From an uncultured Christensenellaceae bacterium (lineage in GTDB: Bacteria > Bacillota > Clostridia > Christensenellales > Aristaeellaceae): a stretch of DNA of 64,000 nucleotides. Below are positions 56,664 through 64,000 of this stretch, one piece after another (positions within the stretch are counted from its first letter, which is position 1; each line of letters opens with the position of its first letter). Under the pieces are notes generated by a model. It did not search any database and was not told the origin of the DNA. It was given only the letters and a program-made list of their open reading frames with translations. The translations under genes were made by a program, and so were the position numbers. The stretch spans positions 43,191 through 107,190 of the forward strand of contig CAJOJQ010000017.1 in assembly GCA_905234985.1 (NCBI GenBank), given 5' to 3'.

Positions 56664-58898
56664 TTATGTATGGAACTCGCTGGGATCGGCGTCGTAGATG
56701 CTGACGTCGCCGTCGTCCGAGCTTTCCAGGGTGAAAGTGTGGGAATAATTCTTGCCCTGGATGGTAACGATCTCGCTTTTTTGATACGTGCCGAGGGCCG
56801 CGAACATCTTTTCCTCTCCGTACCAGTAGGGGCCGGAGCTGTAAAGGATGCGGTATTCTCCCTGGGGCAGCTTGAAAGTGACCTGCTTGCCCGGCAGAAC
56901 AAACGCGGTGACCGCCGTCTTTCCGCCGTTTTCGCTCTGGAACTGCACATAGGTGGGGCTGGAATTCTTCGTGACCTTCACGGTCACCTGCGTGCCGCTC
57001 TTGCCGCCGCTGATGACCCCGTTCTTCGGCATGGGCAGGCAAGCCATTTCCGGCAGCATTTCCGCGGTCTGCTCAAGCGTTTCCGCAGTTTCATTGAACG
57101 TAAAGGCCGCAAAGTGAGTCTGATACTCCTCCGGGTACGCGCCGTGGACCAGATCATCCAGATCCAGAGCGATGCTGTACTTGTTTTCCTCCTTGGCGCG
57201 CTGACTGATTGCCAGTTCCGCCAGCTTCAGATTCAGCTTTCCGGAAAGATCCGCCCTATCCCGCTGATCGGCGGTCACGCCCGCAAGCTGATCCAGCGCG
57301 GCCTTGCTGGCGGTTTTCAGCATGGACGCCGGATCCGCGCCCACGCAGGTCAGCTTGATGCTGTGCGGCCCGCCTTTCAGGTTGACCGTAACGCTTTTCT
57401 GCGCGTAGTACAGCGCGGAAAGCGCCTGAACCGGGGCGATATCGCCCGGGCCGCCGTAGCGGGAAAGAACCTGGTCATAAAATCCGGCGTCGGGTTCCAT
57501 CAATTGGTCGGCCTTGGTGACTTTATCCGCCCGGGGCGCGGGGAAGAGCGCGTCCTTCAGCGCTGCCGTAAAGTCTTTCGAGGAGAACGCCTTGCTCGCG
57601 GCGGCGGCGGCCGTCTTGACCGCTTTATTCAGCGCCTTGACGCCGGGGGCGGACAGCTTGCCGTCCTCCACCGGCACGGACAGCCGCAGTTCATAGCGCG
57701 CGGCGTTTTCCAGCGCGGCCTGCAGCCAGGCGGATTTGTCCTCCGCTTTTTGATAATCGCCCAGTTCTTTCAGCCGGGGGTCATATCCGCGCAAAGAGAA
57801 GGACAATGCGCCGTTTTCAAAGACCACTTCCTTCGCGCCGCTTTCATAGATGGCCTTTTCCCATGGATCGGTCTGCTTATTGGCCTGCTCCAGCAGAATG
57901 CCGTCCAGCGCCTGCGCGGCGTTGAAGGCTGTGATTTTGCGCGCGGAAGCCGCGGCGGCCCTTTCCTTGCGCAGGGCGGCGGCCACCTTCTGCACGAAGG
58001 CGTCGTATCCCTTTTCTTCGGTCAGATCGGGAACGTCCGGCTTGGCGATCCAGTTGCTCCACCGGGAAATCCTGTTAGGAAGCGTCTCGGTTTTTTTGAT
58101 TTCGGCAATGGTTTTTTTGGTGGCGGCGTCGACCACGGTCAGGGAGATTTTCAGGTTAAATCCCCGGACTTCTTTCTGGCCGTACCAGGCGTAAAAAGGA
58201 TAGTTCAGGTTAAACACCCAGAAGGTGGACGCCAAGTGGGGATTGCCCGTCAGAATCGGCGCGTCTTCATCCAGATGGGAAATCAGGCTGCTGACGGCGT
58301 CCCCCAGCGCTTCCTCAAACTCCCCGTCCTTATCCTTGGTCCAGGGCGTTTCCGGGGCCGACTGCGCGTCCTTGCAAATGACGATACAGGCGTAGCCCGC
58401 CCGGGCACGCGTAGGCTTGAATTTGCTGTATTCCACGCCCAGCCGGGTTTTGAAGGCCGACTGATCCCAGGGAGACGCAGGCGTGCAGAATTGGGCGCCG
58501 CTGTCTTTCAGCGCGGACAGCATAGCGTCCGATGCTTCGTACAGGGTATAGGCCGTCCATTTGTTCGCCCGGTCTTCCGATGCGGGAGATTTGCTCCATA
58601 CGTCCACCTGCAATTCTTCCGCGTAAGCGAGCATCTGTTGATAGTCTTTTCCTAACGTGGCGGCGATGTTTTCGCAGGCCCAGGCCAGTTCATCCGAAAC
58701 GCCGTTGGCTTCCGCCCAGGCGCTCATGGCATCGGTCACCTGTTTCTGCGGCACGCCCTCCCGCAGGGCTTCGTCCGCGGATGCGAACAGGCTTTCCAGG
58801 GTTGAACAGTGTTCAAACATGTTTTCTTCGGCTGACGCGCGGAAGCAGGCGGGCGTCACGAACGACAGAACCAGCAGAATCAGCACGAACCTTCGCAC
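56664..58898 (-). CDS. Large secreted protein of unknown function
   Basis: A 744-residue protein with a signal peptide (about residues 1-24, RRFVLILLVLSFVTPACFRASA). The long helical Lys/Ala-rich middle includes stretches like KAVKTAAAAASKAF and LRKERAAAASARK. A C-terminal domain (about residues 640-744) of short beta strands has VTAFVLPGKQVTFKLPQGEYRILYSSGPYWYG-like sequence, reminiscent of surface beta-sandwich modules. The start is a GTG at 58898, seven bases after AAGGAAGG. I do not recognise the family. It lies before the ger operon but behind its own terminator. Confidence 0.72.
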   Translation of the reverse strand: MRRFVLILLVLSFVTPACFRASAEENMFEHCSTLESLFASADEALREGVPQKQVTDAMSAWAEANGVSDELAWACENIAATLGKDYQQMLAYAEELQVDVWSKSPASEDRANKWTAYTLYEASDAMLSALKDSGAQFCTPASPWDQSAFKTRLGVEYSKFKPTRARAGYACIVICKDAQSAPETPWTKDKDGEFEEALGDAVSSLISHLDEDAPILTGNPHLASTFWVFNLNYPFYAWYGQKEVRGFNLKISLTVVDAATKKTIAEIKKTETLPNRISRWSNWIAKPDVPDLTEEKGYDAFVQKVAAALRKERAAAASARKITAFNAAQALDGILLEQANKQTDPWEKAIYESGAKEVVFENGALSFSLRGYDPRLKELGDYQKAEDKSAWLQAALENAARYELRLSVPVEDGKLSAPGVKALNKAVKTAAAAASKAFSSKDFTAALKDALFPAPRADKVTKADQLMEPDAGFYDQVLSRYGGPGDIAPVQALSALYYAQKSVTVNLKGGPHSIKLTCVGADPASMLKTASKAALDQLAGVTADQRDRADLSGKLNLKLAELAISQRAKEENKYSIALDLDDLVHGAYPEEYQTHFAAFTFNETAETLEQTAEMLPEMACLPMPKNGVISGGKSGTQVTVKVTKNSSPTYVQFQSENGGKTAVTAFVLPGKQVTFKLPQGEYRILYSSGPYWYGEEKMFAALGTYQKSEIVTIQGKNYSHTFTLESSDDGDVSIYDADPSEFHT

Positions 58899-58963
58899 GA
58901 TGGATCCTTCCTTTCGCTGAACGGCAGTATGGACAAGGGGTGCGGAAAGATGTGTTTTTCCCA

Positions 58964-58992
58964 ATTATAGCATGCTGTCGGATGAAAGTAAA
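58964..58992 (-). promoter_or_regulatory. Promoter of the large secreted protein gene
   Basis: Minus strand: TTTACT (58987-58992), 17-bp spacer, perfect TATAAT (58964-58969), ~65 bp before the GTG start. Confidence 0.68.
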
Positions 58993-59008
58993 GAAAACAG
59001 TTGGAGGC

Positions 59009-59938
59009 TTACTCGTTCTCAAACCGCAGGGAAAGGCGCATGCCGTCCTCGCCGCAGACGGCGTCCGGGAAAAAGGCGGCGGCGTTGGGCAGGTATGCCG
59101 CCGGGGCCTCGATCATTTGGGAATAATGGGCCAGCCACAGGCGCTTTACTTTGGCCTGCGCGGCGATGGAAGCAGCCTGGGCAAAGTTCATATGCCCGTG
59201 ATCCACGGCCAGCGCTCCCTGCTCGTTTTCGCCGTAGGTGGCTTCGCTGACGAGCAGATCGGCGTCCGCCGCCGCGTTTGTCAGCGCGGGGCAGGCCGCC
59301 GTGTCGCCGGTAAAGACGAATTTGAGGCCCTTGCGCGGCTCGCCCAGCACCTGATCCGGGGAAATGACGGTTTCGCCCGCCTGTACGCTCTGGCCCTTCT
59401 GGAGCAGCCCCCATTGGTTCATGGGAACGCCCAGGGCCTTGGCCTTCTCCGGCATGAATTTTCCCGCCCGATCCAAAGTAAAGCAGTACCCCTGGCTGGG
59501 TACCCGATGCTCGGTGGGGAAGGCGGTGAGTTTGGCTTCCGTGGGCCAGACCTTTGCCAGGCTTTCCAGCCGCAGGCCTTCCTCCGGGAAGGGGAGCAGC
59601 ACGATTTCATAGGATGTCCAGCCCGCCAGCTTCAAAATGGGCGCAAGCTCCTCCTTAAGCCCAGCGGGGCCGGTGATATACAGCGTTTCCGTGCGGTTCA
59701 GGCAGCACATGGTCTGAAGGAGGCCCGGCAGGCCGAAAATATGGTCGCCGTGGTAGTGCGTCAGGGCAATCAGGTCCGCTTTCATCAGGCTGACGCCCGC
59801 TTTTCTCGCCGCGGCCTGGGTGCCCTCGCCGCAGTCAAACAGGATGGTATGTCCGGCGCAGGTCAATGCGACCGCGGTCAGCGCTCGGTCGGGCAGCGGA
59901 ACCAGCGCCGACGTTCCAAGCAGCGTAATATCAATCAT
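59009..59938 (-). CDS. rnz: Ribonuclease Z
   Basis: A zinc endonuclease that trims tRNA 3' ends lacking CCA. The 309-residue protein has the beta-lactamase-fold motif THYHGDHIFG (about residue 60), FDCGEGTQ, VFTGDTA and EATY. It overlaps cca by ATGA, so tRNA 3' processing and CCA addition are encoded together, just downstream of two tRNA genes on the other strand. Confidence 0.94.
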   Translation of the reverse strand: MIDITLLGTSALVPLPDRALTAVALTCAGHTILFDCGEGTQAAARKAGVSLMKADLIALTHYHGDHIFGLPGLLQTMCCLNRTETLYITGPAGLKEELAPILKLAGWTSYEIVLLPFPEEGLRLESLAKVWPTEAKLTAFPTEHRVPSQGYCFTLDRAGKFMPEKAKALGVPMNQWGLLQKGQSVQAGETVISPDQVLGEPRKGLKFVFTGDTAACPALTNAAADADLLVSEATYGENEQGALAVDHGHMNFAQAASIAAQAKVKRLWLAHYSQMIEAPAAYLPNAAAFFPDAVCGEDGMRLSLRFENE

Positions 59939-61344
59939 GGATGCTTCACCTCACTATTTATCATTGCTTTTTGCTGTGCTTTGCGCATATACCCCAGGGT
60001 CTGCAAAAGCTGTTCCTCTCTGGGGATGCCCGCCAGGCGGAGCTTGTGGGCATAGGAAAGCGCCTCGGAGATCAGGGGGCCGGGCTGCATCCCTGCCGCA
60101 ATCAGATCTCTGCCCATCACATAGGGCTTGCTCATCCTGTCCTTGTATACCATAAGCATTTCGCGCAGCTTGCTTTCCGTTTCATTATATTCCGCCGCCA
60201 TGGCTTCCCGCAGCATACCTGGCCCCAGGCGGCCCATATGGTCGGCTTTCGCCAGCAGCAGCAGATCTTCCGGGCAGACGGACTGGTCAAACAGGGGCAT
60301 AAAGGATTTGTTGTGGGAGGCTTCCCGGGCCTTTTTGTTGGGCTGCATGTGCAGCTCCGTCATGTTCAGCACGTATTTGGTCAGCTTCACTTCGCTGGTG
60401 ATCCGCCCCAAAAATCGTTCGGCCAGGGGGAGACCTAACTTTTCGTGTCCGTAGGCGTGCAGCGCGCCGTTAATTTCTTCCGTGGCGGCGGCCTTCCCAA
60501 AATCGTGGCACAGGGCGGCCAACATGAACCACAGGGGTTCGCTGGCTTCTTCCCTTAGCGCCGCCGCCCCGTCCAGCACCTGCATGGTATGGGTCCATAC
60601 GTCCCCTTCCGGGTGATGCGCCGGGCTTTGCGGAATGCCCGAAAGGGCTTCCAGCTCCGGGAACCAGCGGGAAAGCTGGTTCATTTTTTTCAATTCTTCA
60701 AAAAATACGGAGGGCTTTTCCGCTTTCAGCAGCGCCTTTTCCAGTTCGCCCATGACGCGCTCCCCCGCCAGGGCGGCAACATCCATCCCCGTGGAAAGGG
60801 CCGTGGTTTCCTCCGCCACGGTGAAGCCAAAACGAGCGGCAAACTGGGCCGCGCGGAACACTCGCAGGGGGTCTTCCGCGAAGGTCAGGTCGTCCACGTG
60901 CCGGATGCGTTTGCGCTTTAGATCCTCCCGGCCGCCGAAAAAGTCCAGCACTTCCCCGGTCAGCACGTCCTGCATTAGGGCGTTCATGGTAAAATCCCGG
61001 CGGCGGGCGGCTTTTTCCGCGCCCAAATAAGGATCCACGAACACCGCGAAATCCTTGTGCCCCCGGCCTGTCGCCACCTCCGAGCGGGGCATGGCGATAT
61101 CCAGGTCATAATGGCGCAGGCCTATCACGCCGAAACTGGCCCCCATGGTGAGCCGCTCGCCCAAGCCGTCCAGAATGGCTTCCAGAGTTTGCACGGAAAT
61201 TTCGTGTACCTCGATATCAATATCCTTGTTTTCCCGGCCCAGCAGCATATCGCGGACGAAGCCGCCCACAAAATAGGTGCGCCCGCCCGCCTTGCGCACC
61301 GCTTCGGCAATTCTCCGGGCCATTAAAATGTCTTTGTTTTCCAT
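59935..61344 (-). CDS. cca: CCA-adding tRNA nucleotidyltransferase / poly(A) polymerase family
   Basis: The 469-residue protein has the class II head GGRTYFVGGFVRDMLLGR (about residue 21) with catalytic DIDIEV, the RRDFTMNAL segment, and an HD domain with WTHTMQVL and LCHDFGKA (about residues 250-300). It builds or repairs tRNA CCA ends. Start 61344 versus 61356 (both ATG) is uncertain, as no strong Shine-Dalgarno is seen. The 79-bp leader repeat lies upstream. Confidence 0.9.
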   Translation of the reverse strand: MENKDILMARRIAEAVRKAGGRTYFVGGFVRDMLLGRENKDIDIEVHEISVQTLEAILDGLGERLTMGASFGVIGLRHYDLDIAMPRSEVATGRGHKDFAVFVDPYLGAEKAARRRDFTMNALMQDVLTGEVLDFFGGREDLKRKRIRHVDDLTFAEDPLRVFRAAQFAARFGFTVAEETTALSTGMDVAALAGERVMGELEKALLKAEKPSVFFEELKKMNQLSRWFPELEALSGIPQSPAHHPEGDVWTHTMQVLDGAAALREEASEPLWFMLAALCHDFGKAAATEEINGALHAYGHEKLGLPLAERFLGRITSEVKLTKYVLNMTELHMQPNKKAREASHNKSFMPLFDQSVCPEDLLLLAKADHMGRLGPGMLREAMAAEYNETESKLREMLMVYKDRMSKPYVMGRDLIAAGMQPGPLISEALSYAHKLRLAGIPREEQLLQTLGYMRKAQQKAMINSEVKHP

Positions 61345-61408
61345 TACGATCACCATATCATCAGCTTTGCCACAAGACGCATTCCTGCGGCGCGAAAAAA
61401 TTATACCA

Positions 61409-61487
61409 TGATTGTCGCCGTGCTTTGCAACTCCTTTCCATTGCTTGCCTGGCGCCCCGGAAAACCTTCGGTTTTCCTAATCATTAT
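61409..61487 (-). repeat. 79-bp leader repeat, copy 2
   Basis: Read on the minus strand it matches 20540-20618 along its full length, with the same GGAAAACC/GGTTTTCC hairpin. It lies in the leader of cca, ~60 bp before the gene, in the same orientation to cca as copy 1 is to the CDF exporter. A TATAAT-like box overlaps its downstream edge. Confidence 0.75.
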
Positions 61488-61607
61488 CCCATAACGCTTG
61501 CTGCTTTCCCCTCCGGGAAGCGGCAAGACGGTCGACCGCGCTTTGCGCCGGTCGCCTCGTCATTATACCATGAAAGCGATTCCCGCACAAGAATTTCAAA
61601 AAGGGGA

Positions 61608-61636
61608 TTGACAAGCAACCTTAATAGTGATATAGT
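61608..61636 (+). promoter_or_regulatory. Promoter of the tRNA-Ser pair
   Basis: TTGACA (61608-61613), 17-bp spacer, TATAGT (61631-61636), ~38 bp before the first tRNA. Confidence 0.82.
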
Positions 61637-61674
61637 TGTTAAGCACTTCGATGAGGCTTTCAGCCGCAGCGCGC

Positions 61675-61763
61675 GGAGGGATGGCCGAGTGGTTGATGGC
61701 GCTGGTCTTGAAAACCAGTGATGCTGAAAGGCACCGGGGGTTCGAATCCCTCTCTCTCCGCCA
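61675..61763 (+). tRNA. tRNA-Ser (anticodon TGA)
   Basis: The acceptor GGAGGGA pairs with TCTCTCC, discriminator G, CCA encoded. The anticodon arm CTGGT-CTTGAAA-ACCAG gives anticodon TGA. A long variable arm (TGATGCTGAAAGGCACC) and the T-loop GTTCGAATC are present. Confidence 0.96.
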
Positions 61764-61786
61764 TTTTGTGCATAAACCGACCAAAT

Positions 61787-61878
61787 GGAGAAGTACCCAA
61801 GTGGCCGAAGGGGCTCCCCTGCTAAGGGAGTAGTACGAGTGAATCGTAGCGAGAGTTCAAATCTCTCCTTCTCCGCCA
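61787..61878 (+). tRNA. tRNA-Ser (anticodon GCT)
   Basis: The acceptor GGAGAAG pairs with CTTCTCC, CCA encoded. The anticodon arm CTCCC-CTGCTAA-GGGAG gives anticodon GCT. It has a long variable arm and T-loop GTTCAAATC. Its 3' end is the probable attachment site of the element to the right. Confidence 0.96.
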
Positions 61879-61880
61879 TC

Positions 61881-61913
61881 GAAACCCTTGATTTTCAAGG
61901 GTTTCTTTGTTTT
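61881..61913 (+). terminator. Intrinsic terminator after the tRNA-Ser genes
   Basis: GAAACCCTTG (61881-61890)/CAAGGGTTTC (61896-61905) followed by a T-rich run. It is either host-derived or carried by the integrated element next to attL. Confidence 0.85.
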
Positions 61914-61937
61914 TATGCCACAGTTATGCCACAGTTT

Positions 61938-63074
61938 TTATAACGAAGCAATGAAAGACTCCATTTTTGAAACGCAGTCTTTCTGCATAGTCATAGAAAC
62001 ATGTACATATTTATCCATTGTAAAAGCTACCGTTGCATGTCCCAGATTGTTGGAAACGGTCTTCACATCCACACCGTTTTGCAAGGCCAGGGTCGCATAA
62101 GTATGGCGCAGGTCATGGAAGCGTACTTCGGGAAGCCCCATCTGTGTAACGATGGCTTTGAAATGGTTGTAGATCGTCACGCTGGTCAGATGCTTTCCAA
62201 ATGGATTGGTGAAGACCAAGTTCAGATCATTGTCGTATGCTTCGCCGTATTGCAGCTTCCATTCCGCCTGCCGCAGCTTTTGCTTTTTCAGGATGCGGAT
62301 CACGCTGGGCGTTGCAATAAAGTCTCTGGATTGTTTGTTTTTCAATGTGGTGAACGCCCAGGTGTCCTTTCTCCCTTTGACCGGTTTCAACTGTCGATAT
62401 AGGTGGAGGTTGCCTGTATCCAGGTCAACACAATCCCATGTGAGGCCGATCAATTCGCTTTCACGCATTCCGGTGAACAAAGCCATGTAAAGGAAAAATT
62501 CGTCCGGATGCCCAGCAATCTGTTTCAAAAACTGGGCGACCTCTGCGTCTTTCAACGGACGCATTTCTTTTTGTGGCGTATCATAGGAGGGGATTTCGGC
62601 TTCTCCACAAGGATTCTGGCGAATCAATCCTTGGCTTTGCGCCTTTTTCAAGGCTTTGTTCAAGACCAGGTAGATGTTTTTCACCGTTTTTTGTGCCAGA
62701 TTCTTTTTATCTTTACACTGGTTCAGAAAACGCTGGACATGCAGAAGCTTCAAATCCTGGAGATTGATATGACCGATGCCGGGCTTAATGTGAATCCTGA
62801 TATCCTGCTCATACCGTGCTCTGGACGATGCTTTTACACCAGCTGTAAAGCATTCATACCATTCATCCATCCATTCTCCCACCGTCATATCGTTGTCGGC
62901 AATATAGGTCCCATTGACGATTTCCGATTGAATCTTTTGAAGCTTTTCTTTGACTTCTTTTTGCGAAGCGCCGTAAAGATAGATTCTTTCTCCACCTTCT
63001 ATAGCAACGCTTGCCTCCCAGGAATGCTCCGATCTTTTTCGGATATTCCCTTCCCCATTAAATCTTCTTTTCAT
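61938..63074 (-). CDS. Tyrosine-family site-specific integrase
   Basis: A 378-residue integrase of the Tn916/phage type. It has an N-terminal AP2-like arm-binding domain (about residues 1-60), a SAM-like core-binding domain (VGEWMDEWYECF...), and the catalytic domain with TGMRESELIGLTWDCVD (first Arg), HDLRHTYATLAL (HxxR), LGHAT and the final Tyr in MDKYVHVS. The start at 63074 follows GGAGG by seven bases and overlaps the excisionase stop. It inserts and excises the element at tRNA-Ser. Confidence 0.95.
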   Translation of the reverse strand: MKRRFNGEGNIRKRSEHSWEASVAIEGGERIYLYGASQKEVKEKLQKIQSEIVNGTYIADNDMTVGEWMDEWYECFTAGVKASSRARYEQDIRIHIKPGIGHINLQDLKLLHVQRFLNQCKDKKNLAQKTVKNIYLVLNKALKKAQSQGLIRQNPCGEAEIPSYDTPQKEMRPLKDAEVAQFLKQIAGHPDEFFLYMALFTGMRESELIGLTWDCVDLDTGNLHLYRQLKPVKGRKDTWAFTTLKNKQSRDFIATPSVIRILKKQKLRQAEWKLQYGEAYDNDLNLVFTNPFGKHLTSVTIYNHFKAIVTQMGLPEVRFHDLRHTYATLALQNGVDVKTVSNNLGHATVAFTMDKYVHVSMTMQKDCVSKMESFIASL

Positions 63075-63325
63075 CAGCTTACCTCCGTCTGATCGTCCAG
63101 CCATCGGCTCAGTGCCTGCTTGGAGATGATCAGCCTGTGCCCGATCCGGAACGCAGGGTAGAAATCCTTTCTCCTCGCCAGGTTGTAGGCCGTGGCTCTT
63201 GACACATTCAGTTGCTGTGCCAGTTCGTCAACGGTTATGGTAAGCTTGGTTTCTGCTGGAATGATTCCGTTGTCAAGGTTCCCGATGGGAGCGATCCCAT
63301 CAACTTTATTATAGAGTTTACACAT
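63074..63325 (-). CDS. Excisionase-type helix-turn-helix protein
   Basis: An 83-residue protein with a MerR-like/HTH_17 domain: TVDELAQQLNVSRATAYNLARR, then FYPAFRIGHRLIISKQALSRWLDD. This is typical of small excisionases that direct recombination. AAGGAG lies ten bases before the ATG. Its stop overlaps the integrase start. Confidence 0.88.
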   Translation of the reverse strand: MCKLYNKVDGIAPIGNLDNGIIPAETKLTITVDELAQQLNVSRATAYNLARRKDFYPAFRIGHRLIISKQALSRWLDDQTEVS

Positions 63326-63354
63326 GACTTGTCAACTCCTTCTTTTATTTTTAT

Positions 63355-64000
63355 TCATTTTTGAAGTGCCTGAGCCCAAGCAAAAAGGGAAGCCGCCGCA
63401 GATGGCTGCTTCCCTTCCTGCAATACAGGCGCAGGCGAGATTATCTTGTGATTTTGCTGTACGTGCGTACAGCGTACGCCGGTACGCACGTACGCGATTT
63501 TACATGGAAAAACTCTCCTGGTGTGTTTTCCCTTTGGCCAGACCTGGGTGAAGCCTTTCAGCTCATCCCCTGACGGATGGATCAGGGCCTCGATGCCGCG
63601 AAAGCCCCGAACCCTTCGATGGGCGTAGTTCAGATGATTGTTGCTGTATTCAATGTTGTACATGGCCTGCTTATCAATCAGATAGTCGCTGACGCTGCGC
63701 TGCTTCAGCGGCGTTAATCCGTTCTCCTTGCACCAGACGCAGTAGATCTTGTACAGCTCTTCTGAACTGACGGACAGCTCCGGATCGAAACGAATGTAAT
63801 CCTTGGATTCCAGGAAAGCAATCAGATTATTGGCGTCCTGCTTCACTGCTTTTCGGTTGCCTTTGGCGCGCTCGCTTTCCGTGAAGCAGAAATTGTTGGC
63901 CGCCAGCCGCTGCAATCCGGCAAAGGCCCACAGGAAGATTCCTTCCAATTCGGAGCACAGCTTGTCCGCAATGTGCGGATCATCCATTCGCTCCGCACTT
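63355..64000 (-). CDS. Phage/plasmid primase-helicase (P4/D5 type), C-terminal part
   Basis: The frame is open to the window edge, so only the last ~215 residues are seen. GIFLWAFAGLQRLAANNFCF, TESERAKGNR and DANNLIAFLESKDYIRFD match the region after the helicase core of P4-type primases. It would replicate the element. The last ~50 residues are unusual: they are partly encoded by a long palindrome (63459-63493) and look unlike the rest. Confidence 0.7.
   Translation of the reverse strand, partial: SAERMDDPHIADKLCSELEGIFLWAFAGLQRLAANNFCFTESERAKGNRKAVKQDANNLIAFLESKDYIRFDPELSVSSEELYKIYCVWCKENGLTPLKQRSVSDYLIDKQAMYNIEYSNNHLNYAHRRVRGFRGIEALIHPSGDELKGFTQVWPKGKHTRRVFPCKIAYVRTGVRCTHVQQNHKIISPAPVLQEGKQPSAAASLFAWAQALQK
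63459..63493. repeat. 12-bp perfect inverted repeat inside the primase 3' end
   Basis: GTACGTGCGTAC (63459-63470) and GTACGCACGTAC (63482-63493) flank AGCGTACGCCG, which is itself partly palindromic. It may be a recombination, replication-initiator or repressor site of the element. Confidence 0.65.

Larger units (their letters stand above)
61856..64000. mobile_element. Left end of an integrative element at tRNA-Ser(GCT)
   Basis: A tyrosine integrase gene points at the tRNA 3' end and is followed by an excisionase and a P4-type primase, the usual order at the attachment end of an integrative or phage-like element. attL is expected within the tRNA 3' end (about 61856-61880). The other end lies beyond the window, so the direct repeat cannot be confirmed. 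Base composition is visibly more AT-rich than in the host DNA to the left. Confidence 0.8.

Noticed and set aside
56670..58655. 661-residue plus-strand reading frame
   Set aside because: Antisense to the secreted-protein gene, which has a signal peptide, promoter and terminator. The composition is typical of a shadow frame.
61484..61879. 131-residue minus-strand reading frame over the two tRNA genes (FELSLRFTRTT..., GERGIRTPG...)
   Set aside because: It is the reverse complement of tRNA-Ser sequence, a classic false protein found beside tRNA genes.

Overview
The window looks like chromosomal DNA of a GC-rich, spore-forming, anaerobic Clostridia-type Firmicute, probably a gut or fermenter organism. 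Evidence: a gerA-type germinant receptor operon, yunB and bofA-like sporulation genes, the SCIFF peptide with its radical SAM maturase (a Clostridia hallmark), a T-box in front of hisS, an FMN riboswitch, an Asp23/AmaP envelope cluster, and rhamnose and fucose catabolism. Shine-Dalgarno sequences are strong and many promoters are near-consensus sigma-A type with 17-bp spacers. I ran no searches. Family names come from motif recognition.

Layout. 0.1-10.3 kb: a leftward housekeeping cluster, asp23-amaP-DUF2273-nusB-Kae1 paralogue-folD-xseA-xseB-ispA-PAP2-DUF6106-cysteine desulfurase-thiI. 10.3-15.3 kb: archaeal-type aspS, a small secreted protein, hisS behind a T-box, and a DegV protein. 15.3-20.5 kb: a complete sugar-type (CUT1) ABC importer and 5-formyl-THF cyclo-ligase. 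20.5-26.5 kb: a CDF metal exporter with a structured leader, a GH29 fucosidase, and a second CUT1 importer that lacks an ATPase and sits behind an FMN riboswitch. 26.6-30.3 kb: a rightward cluster of a small membrane protein, a DUF4230 protein and an ABCG-like exporter whose permease carries an internal repeat domain. 30.4-35 kb: amidohydrolase, LCP lipoprotein with PfkB kinase, and lysA. 35.2-38.6 kb: rhaBAD. 39-45.5 kb: sporulation and surface proteins. 45.6-52.6 kb: nagZ, scfA-scfB, a PLP decarboxylase, purB, a CofE-like protein and a BofA-like protein. 52.7-61.4 kb: the ger operon, a large secreted protein, rnz and cca. 61.6-61.9 kb: two tRNA-Ser genes. 61.9-64 kb: the integrase end of an element inserted at tRNA-Ser(GCU), running off the right edge.

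The intergenic DNA is unusually rich in structure. Six elements made of tandem 7-bp units facing their own reverse complements sit within about a dozen bases of stop codons. Four loci carry hairpins of one palindrome family. Two loci share a ~110-nt motif with about seven compensated base-pair changes, which is the best candidate here for an undescribed structured RNA or element. A 79-bp repeat lies in the 5' leaders of both the CDF exporter and cca. The most interesting gene-level observation is the FMN riboswitch directly controlling a sugar-type ABC importer.
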